Positions 8,201-16,117 of a stretch of DNA of 19,343 nt are shown piece by piece. Source of the stretch: an uncultured Zetaproteobacteria bacterium (lineage in GTDB: Bacteria; Pseudomonadota; Zetaproteobacteria; Mariprofundales; Mariprofundaceae); assembly GCA_913056285.1 (NCBI GenBank), contig CAJXNE010000017.1:1-19343 (forward strand), in the 5' to 3' direction. A program made the translations under genes and the position numbers. A model generated the notes under the pieces. That model was not told the DNA's origin. It searched no databases and saw only the letters and a program-made list of their open reading frames with translations. How positions within the stretch are numbered: position 1 is the stretch's first letter; the number at the start of each line of letters is the position of its first letter.

Positions 8201-9518
8201 TGGAAAGATTTTATTGGTGGGTTTCGGTCCTGGTGGCGAAGATCAGATGACATTTCGCGCCCGTGCCGCCATTGAAGAAGCGGATGTTGTGATTGGTTAT
8301 ACGACCTATATCAAGCTGGTACGTGATCTGCTTGATGGCAAAGAGGTGATCCGCAAAGGCATGACCGAAGAGATTGATCGCTGTGTGGAAGCTTATGAAG
8401 CAGCCAAGCAGGGCAAGGTTGTGGCACTGATTTCATCGGGTGATGTCGGTGTGTATGGCATGGCAGGCCCGACGTATGAGGTGTTGTTTCAACATGGCTG
8501 GACACCTGAGTCGGAAATTAACGTTGAAGTTGTACCGGGTACAACGGCACTCAATGCCTGTGCATCATTGGTGGGCGCACCTCTAACGCATGATTTTTGT
8601 TCGATTTCATTATCAGATTTGCTCACACCTTGGCCAACCATTCGTAAACGCATTGATGCCGTGGGTGCAGCGGATTTTGTGATTGCTTTATACAATCCGA
8701 AATCTGGCAGGCGCACACAGCAGATTGTCGAGGCGCAGCAGATTCTGTTACAGCATCGTAGAGCGGATACCCCCGTGGCGATTGTGAAATCCGCTTACCG
8801 CAGACGCGAAAATATCCAGATAACGACACTGGATCAGATGGCCGATTGTGAAATCGGCATGTTGACGACAGTGATAATCGGCAACACCTCTACCTATGTG
8901 AAAGACGGTCTGCTAATTACACCACGCGGTTACGCCAACAAATATGATGCTTTGACTGGCGATGCAAAAGAAGGCGAAAAATCTGGTCGTTCGTTGACGA
9001 TGGGGCTGGAAGGCTGGCATGGCTGTGTGCGGTGTTGGCTAGAAGTAGGCAACCACAAGCCGTGGGAGAAGATTGCCGAGCATTTCAATGCACCATTGGG
9101 CGAAATTCTTGCAGCAGTAGCTGGCAGTGATGAGAACGAACCTGCTGGTGGCTATCGAGCTGGCTATATTCCACCCCAACGTTTGGATACGGCACTGGCA
9201 GCACTACCTGATTGGGGGCGTTTACGTGCCGTGATTCGTGCCCCAGGTGGGGCGGTTAGCGAATGCCTGTTGCATGGTGATCAGTTTGAATTGAAAGGTG
9301 ATTGGCTTAACTGCGTGACTGATGCATTTCATGTCCATGTGCATTGGGCGAAGGTGAATCATGCCTATATTGCCAGACGTGGCGAAAAATCGATGGGTAT
9401 CCATTTCCTGAATAAAGCAGGTCATCTTGTTTTTCGTTTATTATTGGTGCGTGATGGCGATGATTTTAATGCCAGTGCTGTTGCTGCATTTGAGAAGAGT
9501 TGGGAAGAATTATCATGA
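8193..9518 (+). CDS. cbiH: Cobalt-precorrin-3 C17-methyltransferase with C-terminal HutX/ChuX-like domain
   Basis: CbiH methylates C-17 and drives ring contraction. Residues 1 to about 250 are the methylase: GFGPGGEDQMT (10-20), SSGDVGVYGMAGP (81-93), VPGTTALNACASLVGAPLTHDF region (114-135), LYNPKSGRR (166-174) and PRGY (244-247). The total of 441 residues is far above the roughly 250 of plain CobJ/CbiH. Residues about 275-441 look like a HutX/ChuX haem-utilisation domain: PWEKIAEHFNAPLGEIL, LPDWGRLRAVIR (338-349), a His-rich strand HVHVHW (380-385), MGIHFLNKAGHLVFRLLLVRD (401-421; only similarity is claimed) and a final AAFEKSWEEL helix. CbiH fused to a redox or tetrapyrrole-binding domain has precedent in CbiH60, which has a different Fe-S extension. 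It overlaps the ferredoxin gene by 4 bases (ATGA). Confidence 0.92.
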   Translation: MSSGKILLVGFGPGGEDQMTFRARAAIEEADVVIGYTTYIKLVRDLLDGKEVIRKGMTEEIDRCVEAYEAAKQGKVVALISSGDVGVYGMAGPTYEVLFQHGWTPESEINVEVVPGTTALNACASLVGAPLTHDFCSISLSDLLTPWPTIRKRIDAVGAADFVIALYNPKSGRRTQQIVEAQQILLQHRRADTPVAIVKSAYRRRENIQITTLDQMADCEIGMLTTVIIGNTSTYVKDGLLITPRGYANKYDALTGDAKEGEKSGRSLTMGLEGWHGCVRCWLEVGNHKPWEKIAEHFNAPLGEILAAVAGSDENEPAGGYRAGYIPPQRLDTALAALPDWGRLRAVIRAPGGAVSECLLHGDQFELKGDWLNCVTDAFHVHVHWAKVNHAYIARRGEKSMGIHFLNKAGHLVFRLLLVRDGDDFNASAVAAFEKSWEELS

Positions 9519-9880
9519 ATGAAGTCACTAAACCAAAAATGATGGATTATCGCAGGCACATGATTGTCTGTGTCGGCCCGCGTTGTACCGATGGTGGTGG
9601 TCAGGCCTTGTATGACACTTTGGGAGAAAAATTCAAGGCGGCGGGGTTGAACAAGGGTGATCTGCGGGTGAAACGTAGTCGTGCAACCTGTTTTGGAACC
9701 TGTAAAGGCGGACCTTTGCTATGCATTCAGCCTGATGGCGTGTGGTATTACAATGTCACCACTGAAAACCTGGATCGGATCATTGAACAGCACCTTGTCG
9801 GTGGCGAGCCGGTCGAAGAGTTAATTTACCACCGTGGCCCCGGGCTCGGCAGCCCCTCTAACGCTGCAAGCTGTGGCTGA
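9515..9880 (+). CDS. Thioredoxin-fold [2Fe-2S] ferredoxin
   Basis: This 121-residue soluble protein resembles the (2Fe-2S) ferredoxins of thioredoxin fold. Candidate ligands are Cys19 and Cys24 (VCVGPRC) and Cys59 and Cys63 (CFGTCKGGP), with the family's following QPDGVWYYNVTTENLDRII segment and HLVGGEPVEEL near the end. It sits directly after cbiH, coupled by an ATGA overlap at 9515-9518, and similar ferredoxins are found in other cobalamin operons. It is probably an electron donor or redox partner for CbiH or another ring-modifying step; the partner is inferred from position only. The reading frame could start at 9500, but ATG 9515 has a ggaagaa ribosome site and the overlap typical of this operon. 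The last 47 bases overlap bluB. Confidence 0.87.
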   Translation: MNEVTKPKMMDYRRHMIVCVGPRCTDGGGQALYDTLGEKFKAAGLNKGDLRVKRSRATCFGTCKGGPLLCIQPDGVWYYNVTTENLDRIIEQHLVGGEPVEELIYHRGPGLGSPSNAASCG

Positions 9881-10532
9881 TATTTTTTCGTCTGAGGAAC
9901 GCGACATCACCTACCGGGTGATTCATGCCCGACGGGATATGCGCCACTTCATCGGAGGTGAAGTCGAGGCGGAAGTGCTGGAGCGGATTCTACAGGCTGC
10001 TCATGCCGCACCCTCGGTTGGCTTTATGCAGCCGTGGCGATTTATCCGGATCACCGATGCAGCGCTACGCGAGAAGCTGGCTGGAGTCGTGGAATCTGAG
10101 AGGCAGCGCACGGCTGCAGCGATGGATCAGCGCAAGTCCGAGTTTATGCGCCTTAAAGTGGAGGGACTTCGCGATTGCGCCGAACTGATTGCCGTCGTAC
10201 TTGCACCGGATGATGGTACGGTGTTCGGGCGCCGGACGATGCCTGATGAGATGGCGCTCTGTTCTGTATCCTGCGCTATTGAGAATATGTGGCTGGCTGC
10301 ACGAGCGGAGAACATCGGCATGGGCTGGGTCTCGTTTTTTGAGCCTGATGATGTGGCGGCGTTATTGCGCTGTCCTGAAGGAAGCAAGCCGATTGCCTTA
10401 CTTTGTCTTGGCCCGGTCAAAGCGTTTTATGATAAACCCATGCTGGAAAACGAAGGCTGGCGTAAACGCGAATCAATGGATGTTGTGCTGAGCGAAAATC
10501 AATATCCTATAGCCACAGATGAACGCAGATGA
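9834..10532 (+). CDS. bluB: 5,6-dimethylbenzimidazole synthase
   Basis: BluB uses O2 to convert reduced FMN into 5,6-dimethylbenzimidazole, the lower ligand of cobalamin. The flavin-site motifs are clear: HARRDMRHF (31-39), AAPSVGFMQPWRF (58-70), FGRRTMPDEMALCSVSCAIENM region (131-152) and GMGWVSFFEP (162-171). Asp35 of RRDMR and Ser167 of WVSFF match residues important in Sinorhizobium BluB. Starts GTG 9834 and GTG 9873 both keep the family's N-terminal block (DIFSSEERDITYRVI). Neither has a good ribosome site, and 9834 overlaps the ferredoxin gene by 47 bases. Three hand-counted 60-base rows run 60-63% GC, above most rows counted elsewhere. The final codons and the TGA stop lie inside a 10-bp tandem repeat, so the native C terminus may have been altered. 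Confidence 0.93.
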   Translation: MAPGSAAPLTLQAVADIFSSEERDITYRVIHARRDMRHFIGGEVEAEVLERILQAAHAAPSVGFMQPWRFIRITDAALREKLAGVVESERQRTAAAMDQRKSEFMRLKVEGLRDCAELIAVVLAPDDGTVFGRRTMPDEMALCSVSCAIENMWLAARAENIGMGWVSFFEPDDVAALLRCPEGSKPIALLCLGPVKAFYDKPMLENEGWRKRESMDVVLSENQYPIATDERR

Positions 10533-10574
10533 ACACAGATGAACGCAGATGAACACAGATGAACACAGATGAAC
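10515..10574 (+). repeat. 10-bp tandem repeat, unit GAACRCAGAT
   Basis: Five consecutive units occupy 10521-10570 (GAACGCAGAT, GAACACAGAT, GAACGCAGAT, GAACACAGAT, GAACACAGAT). A partial unit (ACAGAT) lies before them and GAAC after. The tract supplies the bluB stop codon (10530-10532) and ends about 80 bases before jetA. Repeats of this ACACAGATGA kind are, as I recall, dispersed between genes in unrelated bacteria. There are no spacers, so it is not a CRISPR array. A degenerate copy is found on the other side of the jet operon (17348-17367). Confidence 0.9.
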
Positions 10575-10584
10575 TCCAAAAATC

Positions 10585-10613
10585 TTGAATAACAAAATGA
10601 CTGATTCTATGCT
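10585..10613 (+). promoter_or_regulatory. Predicted sigma70-type promoter of the jet operon
   Basis: The -35 box TTGAAT (10585-10590) and -10 box TATGCT (10608-10613) are separated by exactly 17 bases, and each matches the consensus at four of six positions. Transcription would start near 10620, about 33 bases before the jetA ATG. It is the only plausible promoter seen in the 120-base gap between bluB and jetA. It would let the defence genes be transcribed independently of the cob operon. Confidence 0.5.
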
Positions 10614-10625
10614 TTTGTTATTCAA
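10585..10625. promoter_or_regulatory. Perfect 13-bp inverted repeat over the jet promoter, candidate operator
   Basis: The left arm TTGAATAACAAAA (10585-10597) and right arm TTTTGTTATTCAA (10613-10625) are exact reverse complements around a 15-base centre. The arms are AT-rich and no U-tract follows the right arm, so this is not a typical intrinsic terminator. The left arm contains the predicted -35 box, and the right arm starts at the end of the -10 box and covers the likely transcription start. That is the usual geometry of a repressor operator. No regulator gene is adjacent, so any repressor would be encoded elsewhere. A small mobile-element remnant is the alternative. Confidence 0.6.
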
Positions 10626-10652
10626 TCGTTGGCTATAAAAGGGCTGTTTATC

Positions 10653-12113
10653 ATGGCTAATCAGGGTTCAACCACATTTGATTACACAGCTTTGAATGCG
10701 CTGCGTAAGAATCATCCGGCATGGCGCTTGTTGCGTGCGGATTCCGCGCCTCTGGTCGCCAGTTTTCTGAACCGCGTATTTATTGAGCCCAATGTGCGAG
10801 AGATGGCGCAGACCGATTTACAGGAAGCCCTGGAAGATGAGCTGTTTGCGCTGCGAGAGAGCTTGGGAGCAGAGAGTTATCCACGCTCGGCCTTGGAATA
10901 TTTAAATGACTGGGCAGATAATGAACAGGGCTGGTTGCGTAAGTTTTATCCGCAGAGTTCCGATGAACCGCATTATGATTTAACTCCGGCTACAGAAAAA
11001 GGTATTCGCTGGCTGCTGGGTTTAACCGAGCGACACTTTATTGGTACGGAGTCCCGTTTACTCACCCTGTTTGATCTGTTGCAACAGATCGTGGAAGGCA
11101 GTGAAAGCGATCCTAAAAAGCGCATTGCAGAATTGCGTAAAAAGCGCCGTGACATTGATGCGGAAATCAAGCGTATTCAGGGCGGTGATATCCCGATGCT
11201 GGATGAAACCGCACTGAAAGATCGTTTTCAACAGTTTGTCATGATGGCGAGCGAATTATTGAGTGATTTTCGTGAAGTAGAGCAGAATTTTCGTATGTTG
11301 GATCGCCGTGTTCGTGAACGTATTGCTTTATGGGAGGGTGGAAAAGGCGAATTATTGCAAGATATTCTCAGCGAGTGTGATGAAATTACGGATTCTGATC
11401 AGGGTAAGAGTTTTCGTGCTTTTTGGGACTTTCTTATGTCCAGTTCACGGCAGGAAGAGTTGACGGACCTGCTGGATACTGTGATGAATTTGCAACCAGT
11501 GGTGGAATCGCGCCCGGACTCACGTTTGCGCCGGGTGCATTATGACTGGCTCTCGGCAGGTGAGCATACCCAGCGCATGGTGGCGCAGCTATCGGGGCAG
11601 TTGCGCCGTTTTCTGGATGATCAGGCGTGGCTGGAAAACAGGCGTATTATGGAAATTTTGCGTCAGATTAAAGGCAATGCCTGTGAGGTATTGGAGCAGC
11701 CACCGCTTGATTTAGCGATGCAGATAGATGAAATCGGTCTGGATTTTTCCTTGCCTATGGAACGTCCTTTGTATCAGCCGCCATTGCAAACTGCGATAGA
11801 ATTGGTGACTTTGGAAAAAGGCGTAGAAGATGCTGATACGGAAGCCCTGTTTTCTCAAGTTGTAGTGGATAAAGCACGTCTTAAACAGTCCTTGGCTCAG
11901 GCATTGCAAGAGCACTCACAAATTTCATTGGCTGCATTGTTGCAGCAATTTCCCTTGCAACACGGCTTAGCTGAACTGGTCGTGTGGCTGCAGATGGCCA
12001 GCGAGCAATCACGCAGTATGATTGATGAAGAAAAAATCGATGTGGTGCAGTGGGATGCCGGGAGTGGCTTGGTAAAGCAGGCAAAGCTGCCACATGTATT
12101 GTTTGTGCGTTAG
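10653..12113 (+). CDS. jetA: Wadjet defence protein JetA (DUF3375)
   Basis: JetA is the kleisin-like subunit (MksF/MukF analogue) of the Wadjet complex, which recognises and restricts circular plasmids; it bridges the JetC heads and binds JetB. The 486-residue protein begins with LNALRKNHPAWRLLRADSAP, a typical DUF3375 opening. It contains GIRWLLGLTERHFIGTESRL (117-136), a charged helical region (KKRIAELRKKRRDIDAEIKR, 155-174), and FRAFWDFLMSSSRQEEL, which also fits the family. The start is ATG 10653 with aaaaggg about ten bases upstream; an in-frame TTG at 10629 overlaps the likely transcription start and is rejected. It is first of four tightly packed genes. Base composition is close to that of the cbi genes, with no marked foreign signature. 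Confidence 0.93.
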   Translation: MANQGSTTFDYTALNALRKNHPAWRLLRADSAPLVASFLNRVFIEPNVREMAQTDLQEALEDELFALRESLGAESYPRSALEYLNDWADNEQGWLRKFYPQSSDEPHYDLTPATEKGIRWLLGLTERHFIGTESRLLTLFDLLQQIVEGSESDPKKRIAELRKKRRDIDAEIKRIQGGDIPMLDETALKDRFQQFVMMASELLSDFREVEQNFRMLDRRVRERIALWEGGKGELLQDILSECDEITDSDQGKSFRAFWDFLMSSSRQEELTDLLDTVMNLQPVVESRPDSRLRRVHYDWLSAGEHTQRMVAQLSGQLRRFLDDQAWLENRRIMEILRQIKGNACEVLEQPPLDLAMQIDEIGLDFSLPMERPLYQPPLQTAIELVTLEKGVEDADTEALFSQVVVDKARLKQSLAQALQEHSQISLAALLQQFPLQHGLAELVVWLQMASEQSRSMIDEEKIDVVQWDAGSGLVKQAKLPHVLFVR

Positions 12114-12125
12114 GAGAGGACAAGA

Positions 12126-12746
12126 ATGAATGATGAAACACCGCAAGAAAGTGTTCAGCGCAATCCGCAACTATCGGCTGTCGTGGTTGCCTTGTGCAAG
12201 GGCATGATTGACCGTGAGCATGATGCCAGATTGTGGCAGCTGTTGTTGCAAACCCGGTTGGCTGTTGCGGAGTATGTGGAAGTGTTGGGGCTGGCATTGA
12301 TTTTGGATGAAACAGAAGGTTATGCCTTTTTGCGGGCTCGTGAGCAGGCAGCTGATGAAGAGAAAATACCGCGTTTGGTTGCACGGCGACAGTTGTCGTT
12401 TCATGTCAGTTTATTATTGGCTTTGTTGCGAGAGCGTATGGCGGAATCGGATGCATCCGGTGCTGATACGCGGGTGATTGTATCGCGTGATGAGATAGTG
12501 GAGATGATTCGTGTATTTTTGCCGGAGGGTAGCAATGAAGTACGGCTGATTGATCAGGTCGATACGTACATCAACCAAGTGGTTAAAATGGGTTTTGCGC
12601 GCCATCTTAAGGGGTCGGAAAAAATGTACGAATTGCATCGTATTATCAAATCATTTGTGGATGCGCAGTGGTTGGCGGAATTTGATCAGCGGTTGGCTGA
12701 ATATAAGCAGTTATTATCGGTACAGGACAAGGTGATTGGCGCATGA
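12126..12746 (+). CDS. jetB: Wadjet defence protein JetB (DUF4194)
   Basis: JetB is the small winged-helix (kite, MksE-like) subunit that binds the JetA kleisin. The 206-residue length fits. Visible features are the LALILDETEGYAFLRAREQ segment in the first half and RRQLSFHVSLLLALLRERM in the middle. After them comes VRLIDQVDTYINQVVKMGFAR, a pattern typical of DUF4194. A strong ribosome site (aggagagga) overlapping the jetA stop lies just before ATG 12126. The stop overlaps the jetC ATG as ATGA (12743-12746). Assignment rests on family likeness plus its place between jetA and jetC. Confidence 0.91.
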   Translation: MNDETPQESVQRNPQLSAVVVALCKGMIDREHDARLWQLLLQTRLAVAEYVEVLGLALILDETEGYAFLRAREQAADEEKIPRLVARRQLSFHVSLLLALLRERMAESDASGADTRVIVSRDEIVEMIRVFLPEGSNEVRLIDQVDTYINQVVKMGFARHLKGSEKMYELHRIIKSFVDAQWLAEFDQRLAEYKQLLSVQDKVIGA

Positions 12747-15700
12747 ATGAAACCCTGGGCCTGGAGTTTATCAAGGACGATGCGCTGACTGGCTTTCGCC
12801 TAAAACGTCTGGAAGTGTTCAATTGGGGTACTTTCGACCAACACGTATGGTCATTTGATCTGCTGGGCAAAAATGGCCTGCTGACCGGCGATATCGGTTC
12901 GGGCAAATCAACCCTGGTGGATGCGGTGACCACCTTGCTCGTGCCAGCGCACCGGGTTGCCTACAATAAAGCGGCAGGGGCATTGGCCAAAGAGCGTGAT
13001 TTGCGCTCGTATGTGTTGGGCTATTACAAGTCCGAACAGAGTGAAGCAATCGGCACGGCCAAACCAGTGGCGCTGCGTCAGCATGGCAGCTATTCGGTGA
13101 TTCTGGGGGTGTTCTATAATGAGGGTTATGATCAAACAGTGACGTTAGCGCAGGTGTTCTGGTTTCGTCAGCCGCAAGGGCAACCGGAGCGCTTTTATGT
13201 GGTGGCGGATGAAGAACTTACCATTCAGGAACACTTTGGTAGTTTTGGTTCGGAGATGGCCAGTCTGCGCAAGCGTTTGAAAAAGCAGGATATGAATCTG
13301 TTTGATGCTTTTCCGGCTTATGGAGCATTTTTTCGACGGCGTTTTGGCATTGAAAATGATCAGGCACTGGAGCTCTTCCATCAAACGGTATCGATGAAAT
13401 CGATTGGTAATCTGACTGCATTTGTACGCGGACACATGCTTGAACCGTTTGATGTGCAATCGCGTATTGATGCGCTGATTGCACATTTTGATGATCTGGA
13501 TCGAGCCCACAAAGCGGTATTGACGGCCAAGAAACAGGTGAGTTTACTCACACCGTTAATGGAAAAGTGCCACAAACATGCGGCCTTGGATCAGGAACGC
13601 ATGCAATGGGATGCGGCGCGTCAGGCATTACGCGCATATTTTGCCACCATCAAAGCGGATTTATTGGCGCAGCGCATCGTGAAATTGGATGGAGAACTGG
13701 AGCGCTTACAATTGCGCGTGTCGGAACTCACAGACAAAGTGAAAACGGGGCAACAGCAAGAGCGGGAACTCGAACGTGCCATGGCCGATCAGGGGGGTGA
13801 TCGCATTACTTTGCTGGAGCAGAAAATTGCAGAAAAAGAAGCTGATAAACAACGCTGTTTGCAGCGATCCCAGCGCTATGATGATTTGATTTCCGATCTT
13901 GAGATGCCAGCCGTAAAAGATGGTGATGCCTTTTTAAAGCAGCGCGATACATGTTTACAATTGTTAGAAAGCCTTGCCAATGAAGAAGCGCAGACACAAA
14001 ATGACAGGAGTGAACTGGGCGCAGATTTGGTGGCAGGAAAACGCGAATATGATGAATTACAGGATGAACTCAAAGGCTTGAAGAGCCGTAAAAGTAATAT
14101 TCATGAGCAACAAATTATCATTCGTAAGCGTTTGTGTGATGAGCTCGGATTATCCGAAGAAGGCATGCCTTTTGCGGGCGAATTGATTCAGGTGCGTCAG
14201 GATCAGCGCGATTGGCAGGGGGCGGCAGAGCGGCTATTGCATGGTTTTGCTTTGTCGATGCTGGTGACCGATGCGCATTATGCCAAGGTCATGGCATGGG
14301 TGAATGAGAACCATTTGCAAGGACGATTGGTCTTTTTTCGGGTGCGTGAAGGGGAGCGCCAATACACCCCGCAACATGCAACTTCGTTGGCGCATAAATT
14401 AGAAGTGAAACCGGACTCACTGTTTTACCACTGGTTGCAGCAGGAGTTGGCGAAGCGATTTGATTATGCCTGTTGTGCTGATTTGGAGAGTTTCCATAGA
14501 GAAACCCGAGCAGTGACCATGGCTGGGCAAATCAAAGCCAAGGGTGGGCGGCATGAAAAAGATGATCGCCATCGCATCGATGATAAGCGGCGTTTTGTTC
14601 TGGGCTGGAGCAATATAGAAAAGATTGCTGCTCTGGAGCTTGAGGCCAAACAGCAGGAACAAGCATTGGCCGATCTGGCTGGTCGGATTGCAGGTTTGGA
14701 CAAGATATTACAGACGCAGAAGTCACGCTTGGGATTATTGGCGCAGCTTAAAGCCTATCCGGATTTTCAGGATATCAATTGGCGGCCTCTGGCCTCGGAG
14801 ATTCAGCAGTTAAATCATGAGAAAGCGGAGTTGGAAGCAGCTTCCGATCAACTGCGTTTGTTGGCAGAACAGCGTGATCTGGTGTTGCTACAGTTGGAAA
14901 AAGATGAGGCGTTGTTGTTAAAACGACGTGATGAATGCTCCAAAAGCGAGCAAAAGCGTACCGATGCACAGGCCATGCTGGCAAGCCTGCAAGCTTTGCT
15001 GGCTGAAGCAGATGAGGCTTGGGAAGCCAGCCAAACGTTGATCGACGGGCTGGCTGTTGAGGTGTTGGGCAAGGATGTGGCGCAACAGGTGGAGTTTTGC
15101 GAAGGTCATGAGCAGGCCTTGCGTGGTGAGTTGCATAAGCGGATTCAACGTCTCGATGGCAGGTTATCCACGCTGAATAATCAGATTATTACAGCTATGG
15201 CGCACTTTAAGGAAATATATCCGCTGGAAACACAGGAGATGGATGCCGATCTGCGTGCCGCGCATGAATATGAGAAGATGCTGGAAGGCTTGAATGTTGA
15301 TGGTCTGCCGCGTTTTGAGTCACGATTTAAGGATATGCTCAATGAAAATACCATTCGAGAAATCGCCAATTTTCAGAGCCAGCTCATGCGTGAGCGTGAA
15401 ACGATTAAAGAGCGCATTGAGCGCATCAATGCATCATTAACCCATATTGATTATGTCGAAGGCCGCTATATTACCTTGCTGGCCCAGGCTGCGGTGGATT
15501 CAGAAATACAGACATTTCAGCAGGATTTGAAGGCCTGTACGGAAGGCAGTGTGACAGGCTCGGAAGATCAGCAGTATTCCGAAGATAAATTTTTACAGGT
15601 AGAGAAAATTATTGCCCGTTTTCGCGGCCGCGAAGGCGATATGGATGTCGATTTACGTTGGCAGCGTAAGGTTACCGATGTGCGCAACTGGTTCCGCTTT

Positions 15701-16117
15701 GCCGCATCCGAGCGTTGGCGTGAGGATGATACAGAATACGAACATTATGCTGATTCGGGCGGTAAATCGGGTGGCCAAAAAGAGAAACTGGCTTATACAA
15801 TATTGGCGGCCAGTTTAGCCTATCAATTCGGCCTGGAGTGGAATGCCGTGCGTTCGCGCTCGTTTCGCTTTGTGGTGATTGATGAAGCTTTCGGGCGTGG
15901 CTCGGATGAATCGGCAGAATATGGTTTGAAGCTGTTTGCCCAACTTAATTTGCAACTGCTGATTGTCACACCCTTACAAAAAATCCATATCATTGAACCG
16001 CATGTGCAGCATGTGGGCTATGTCAGCAATGAGGGGGGAACGAACTCGAAATTACGCAATCTAAGCATTGAAACCTACCGTGAAGAGAAAAAACAGCGTA
16101 CGGAATCATCTGCGTGA
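12743..16117 (+). CDS. jetC: Wadjet SMC-like ATPase JetC
   Basis: JetC is the DNA-loop-extruding SMC motor (MukB/MksB-like) of Wadjet. It has 1124 residues. The N-terminal head carries Walker A GDIGSGKST (49-57) after FNWGTFDQHVWSFDL. Long charged coiled-coil stretches run at about 260-480 and 640-960. They flank a less charged hinge region near 490-620 that includes WQGAAERLLHGFALSMLVTD. The C-terminal head has the ABC signature SGGKSGGQKEK (1005-1015) and Walker B FVVIDEAFGRGSDES, with the catalytic Glu in IDEAF. All ATPase motifs are intact, so the protein looks functional. It overlaps jetB (ATGA) and jetD (GTGA). Housekeeping MukB/MksB is excluded by the DUF3375 and JetD partners. Confidence 0.95.
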   Translation: MNETLGLEFIKDDALTGFRLKRLEVFNWGTFDQHVWSFDLLGKNGLLTGDIGSGKSTLVDAVTTLLVPAHRVAYNKAAGALAKERDLRSYVLGYYKSEQSEAIGTAKPVALRQHGSYSVILGVFYNEGYDQTVTLAQVFWFRQPQGQPERFYVVADEELTIQEHFGSFGSEMASLRKRLKKQDMNLFDAFPAYGAFFRRRFGIENDQALELFHQTVSMKSIGNLTAFVRGHMLEPFDVQSRIDALIAHFDDLDRAHKAVLTAKKQVSLLTPLMEKCHKHAALDQERMQWDAARQALRAYFATIKADLLAQRIVKLDGELERLQLRVSELTDKVKTGQQQERELERAMADQGGDRITLLEQKIAEKEADKQRCLQRSQRYDDLISDLEMPAVKDGDAFLKQRDTCLQLLESLANEEAQTQNDRSELGADLVAGKREYDELQDELKGLKSRKSNIHEQQIIIRKRLCDELGLSEEGMPFAGELIQVRQDQRDWQGAAERLLHGFALSMLVTDAHYAKVMAWVNENHLQGRLVFFRVREGERQYTPQHATSLAHKLEVKPDSLFYHWLQQELAKRFDYACCADLESFHRETRAVTMAGQIKAKGGRHEKDDRHRIDDKRRFVLGWSNIEKIAALELEAKQQEQALADLAGRIAGLDKILQTQKSRLGLLAQLKAYPDFQDINWRPLASEIQQLNHEKAELEAASDQLRLLAEQRDLVLLQLEKDEALLLKRRDECSKSEQKRTDAQAMLASLQALLAEADEAWEASQTLIDGLAVEVLGKDVAQQVEFCEGHEQALRGELHKRIQRLDGRLSTLNNQIITAMAHFKEIYPLETQEMDADLRAAHEYEKMLEGLNVDGLPRFESRFKDMLNENTIREIANFQSQLMRERETIKERIERINASLTHIDYVEGRYITLLAQAAVDSEIQTFQQDLKACTEGSVTGSEDQQYSEDKFLQVEKIIARFRGREGDMDVDLRWQRKVTDVRNWFRFAASERWREDDTEYEHYADSGGKSGGQKEKLAYTILAASLAYQFGLEWNAVRSRSFRFVVIDEAFGRGSDESAEYGLKLFAQLNLQLLIVTPLQKIHIIEPHVQHVGYVSNEGGTNSKLRNLSIETYREEKKQRTESSA

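Noticed and set aside
10515..10574. CRISPR-like repetition
   Set aside because: The units are 10 bp and directly adjacent, with no unique spacers; it is a simple tandem repeat.
10585..10625. Rho-independent terminator after bluB
   Set aside because: The stem is AT-rich, the loop is long and no T-run follows the right arm; the promoter/operator reading fits better.
12743..16117. Housekeeping MukB or MksB condensin
   Set aside because: The partners are DUF3375 and DUF4194 proteins and a DUF3322/DUF2220 nuclease in jetABCD order, which marks Wadjet.
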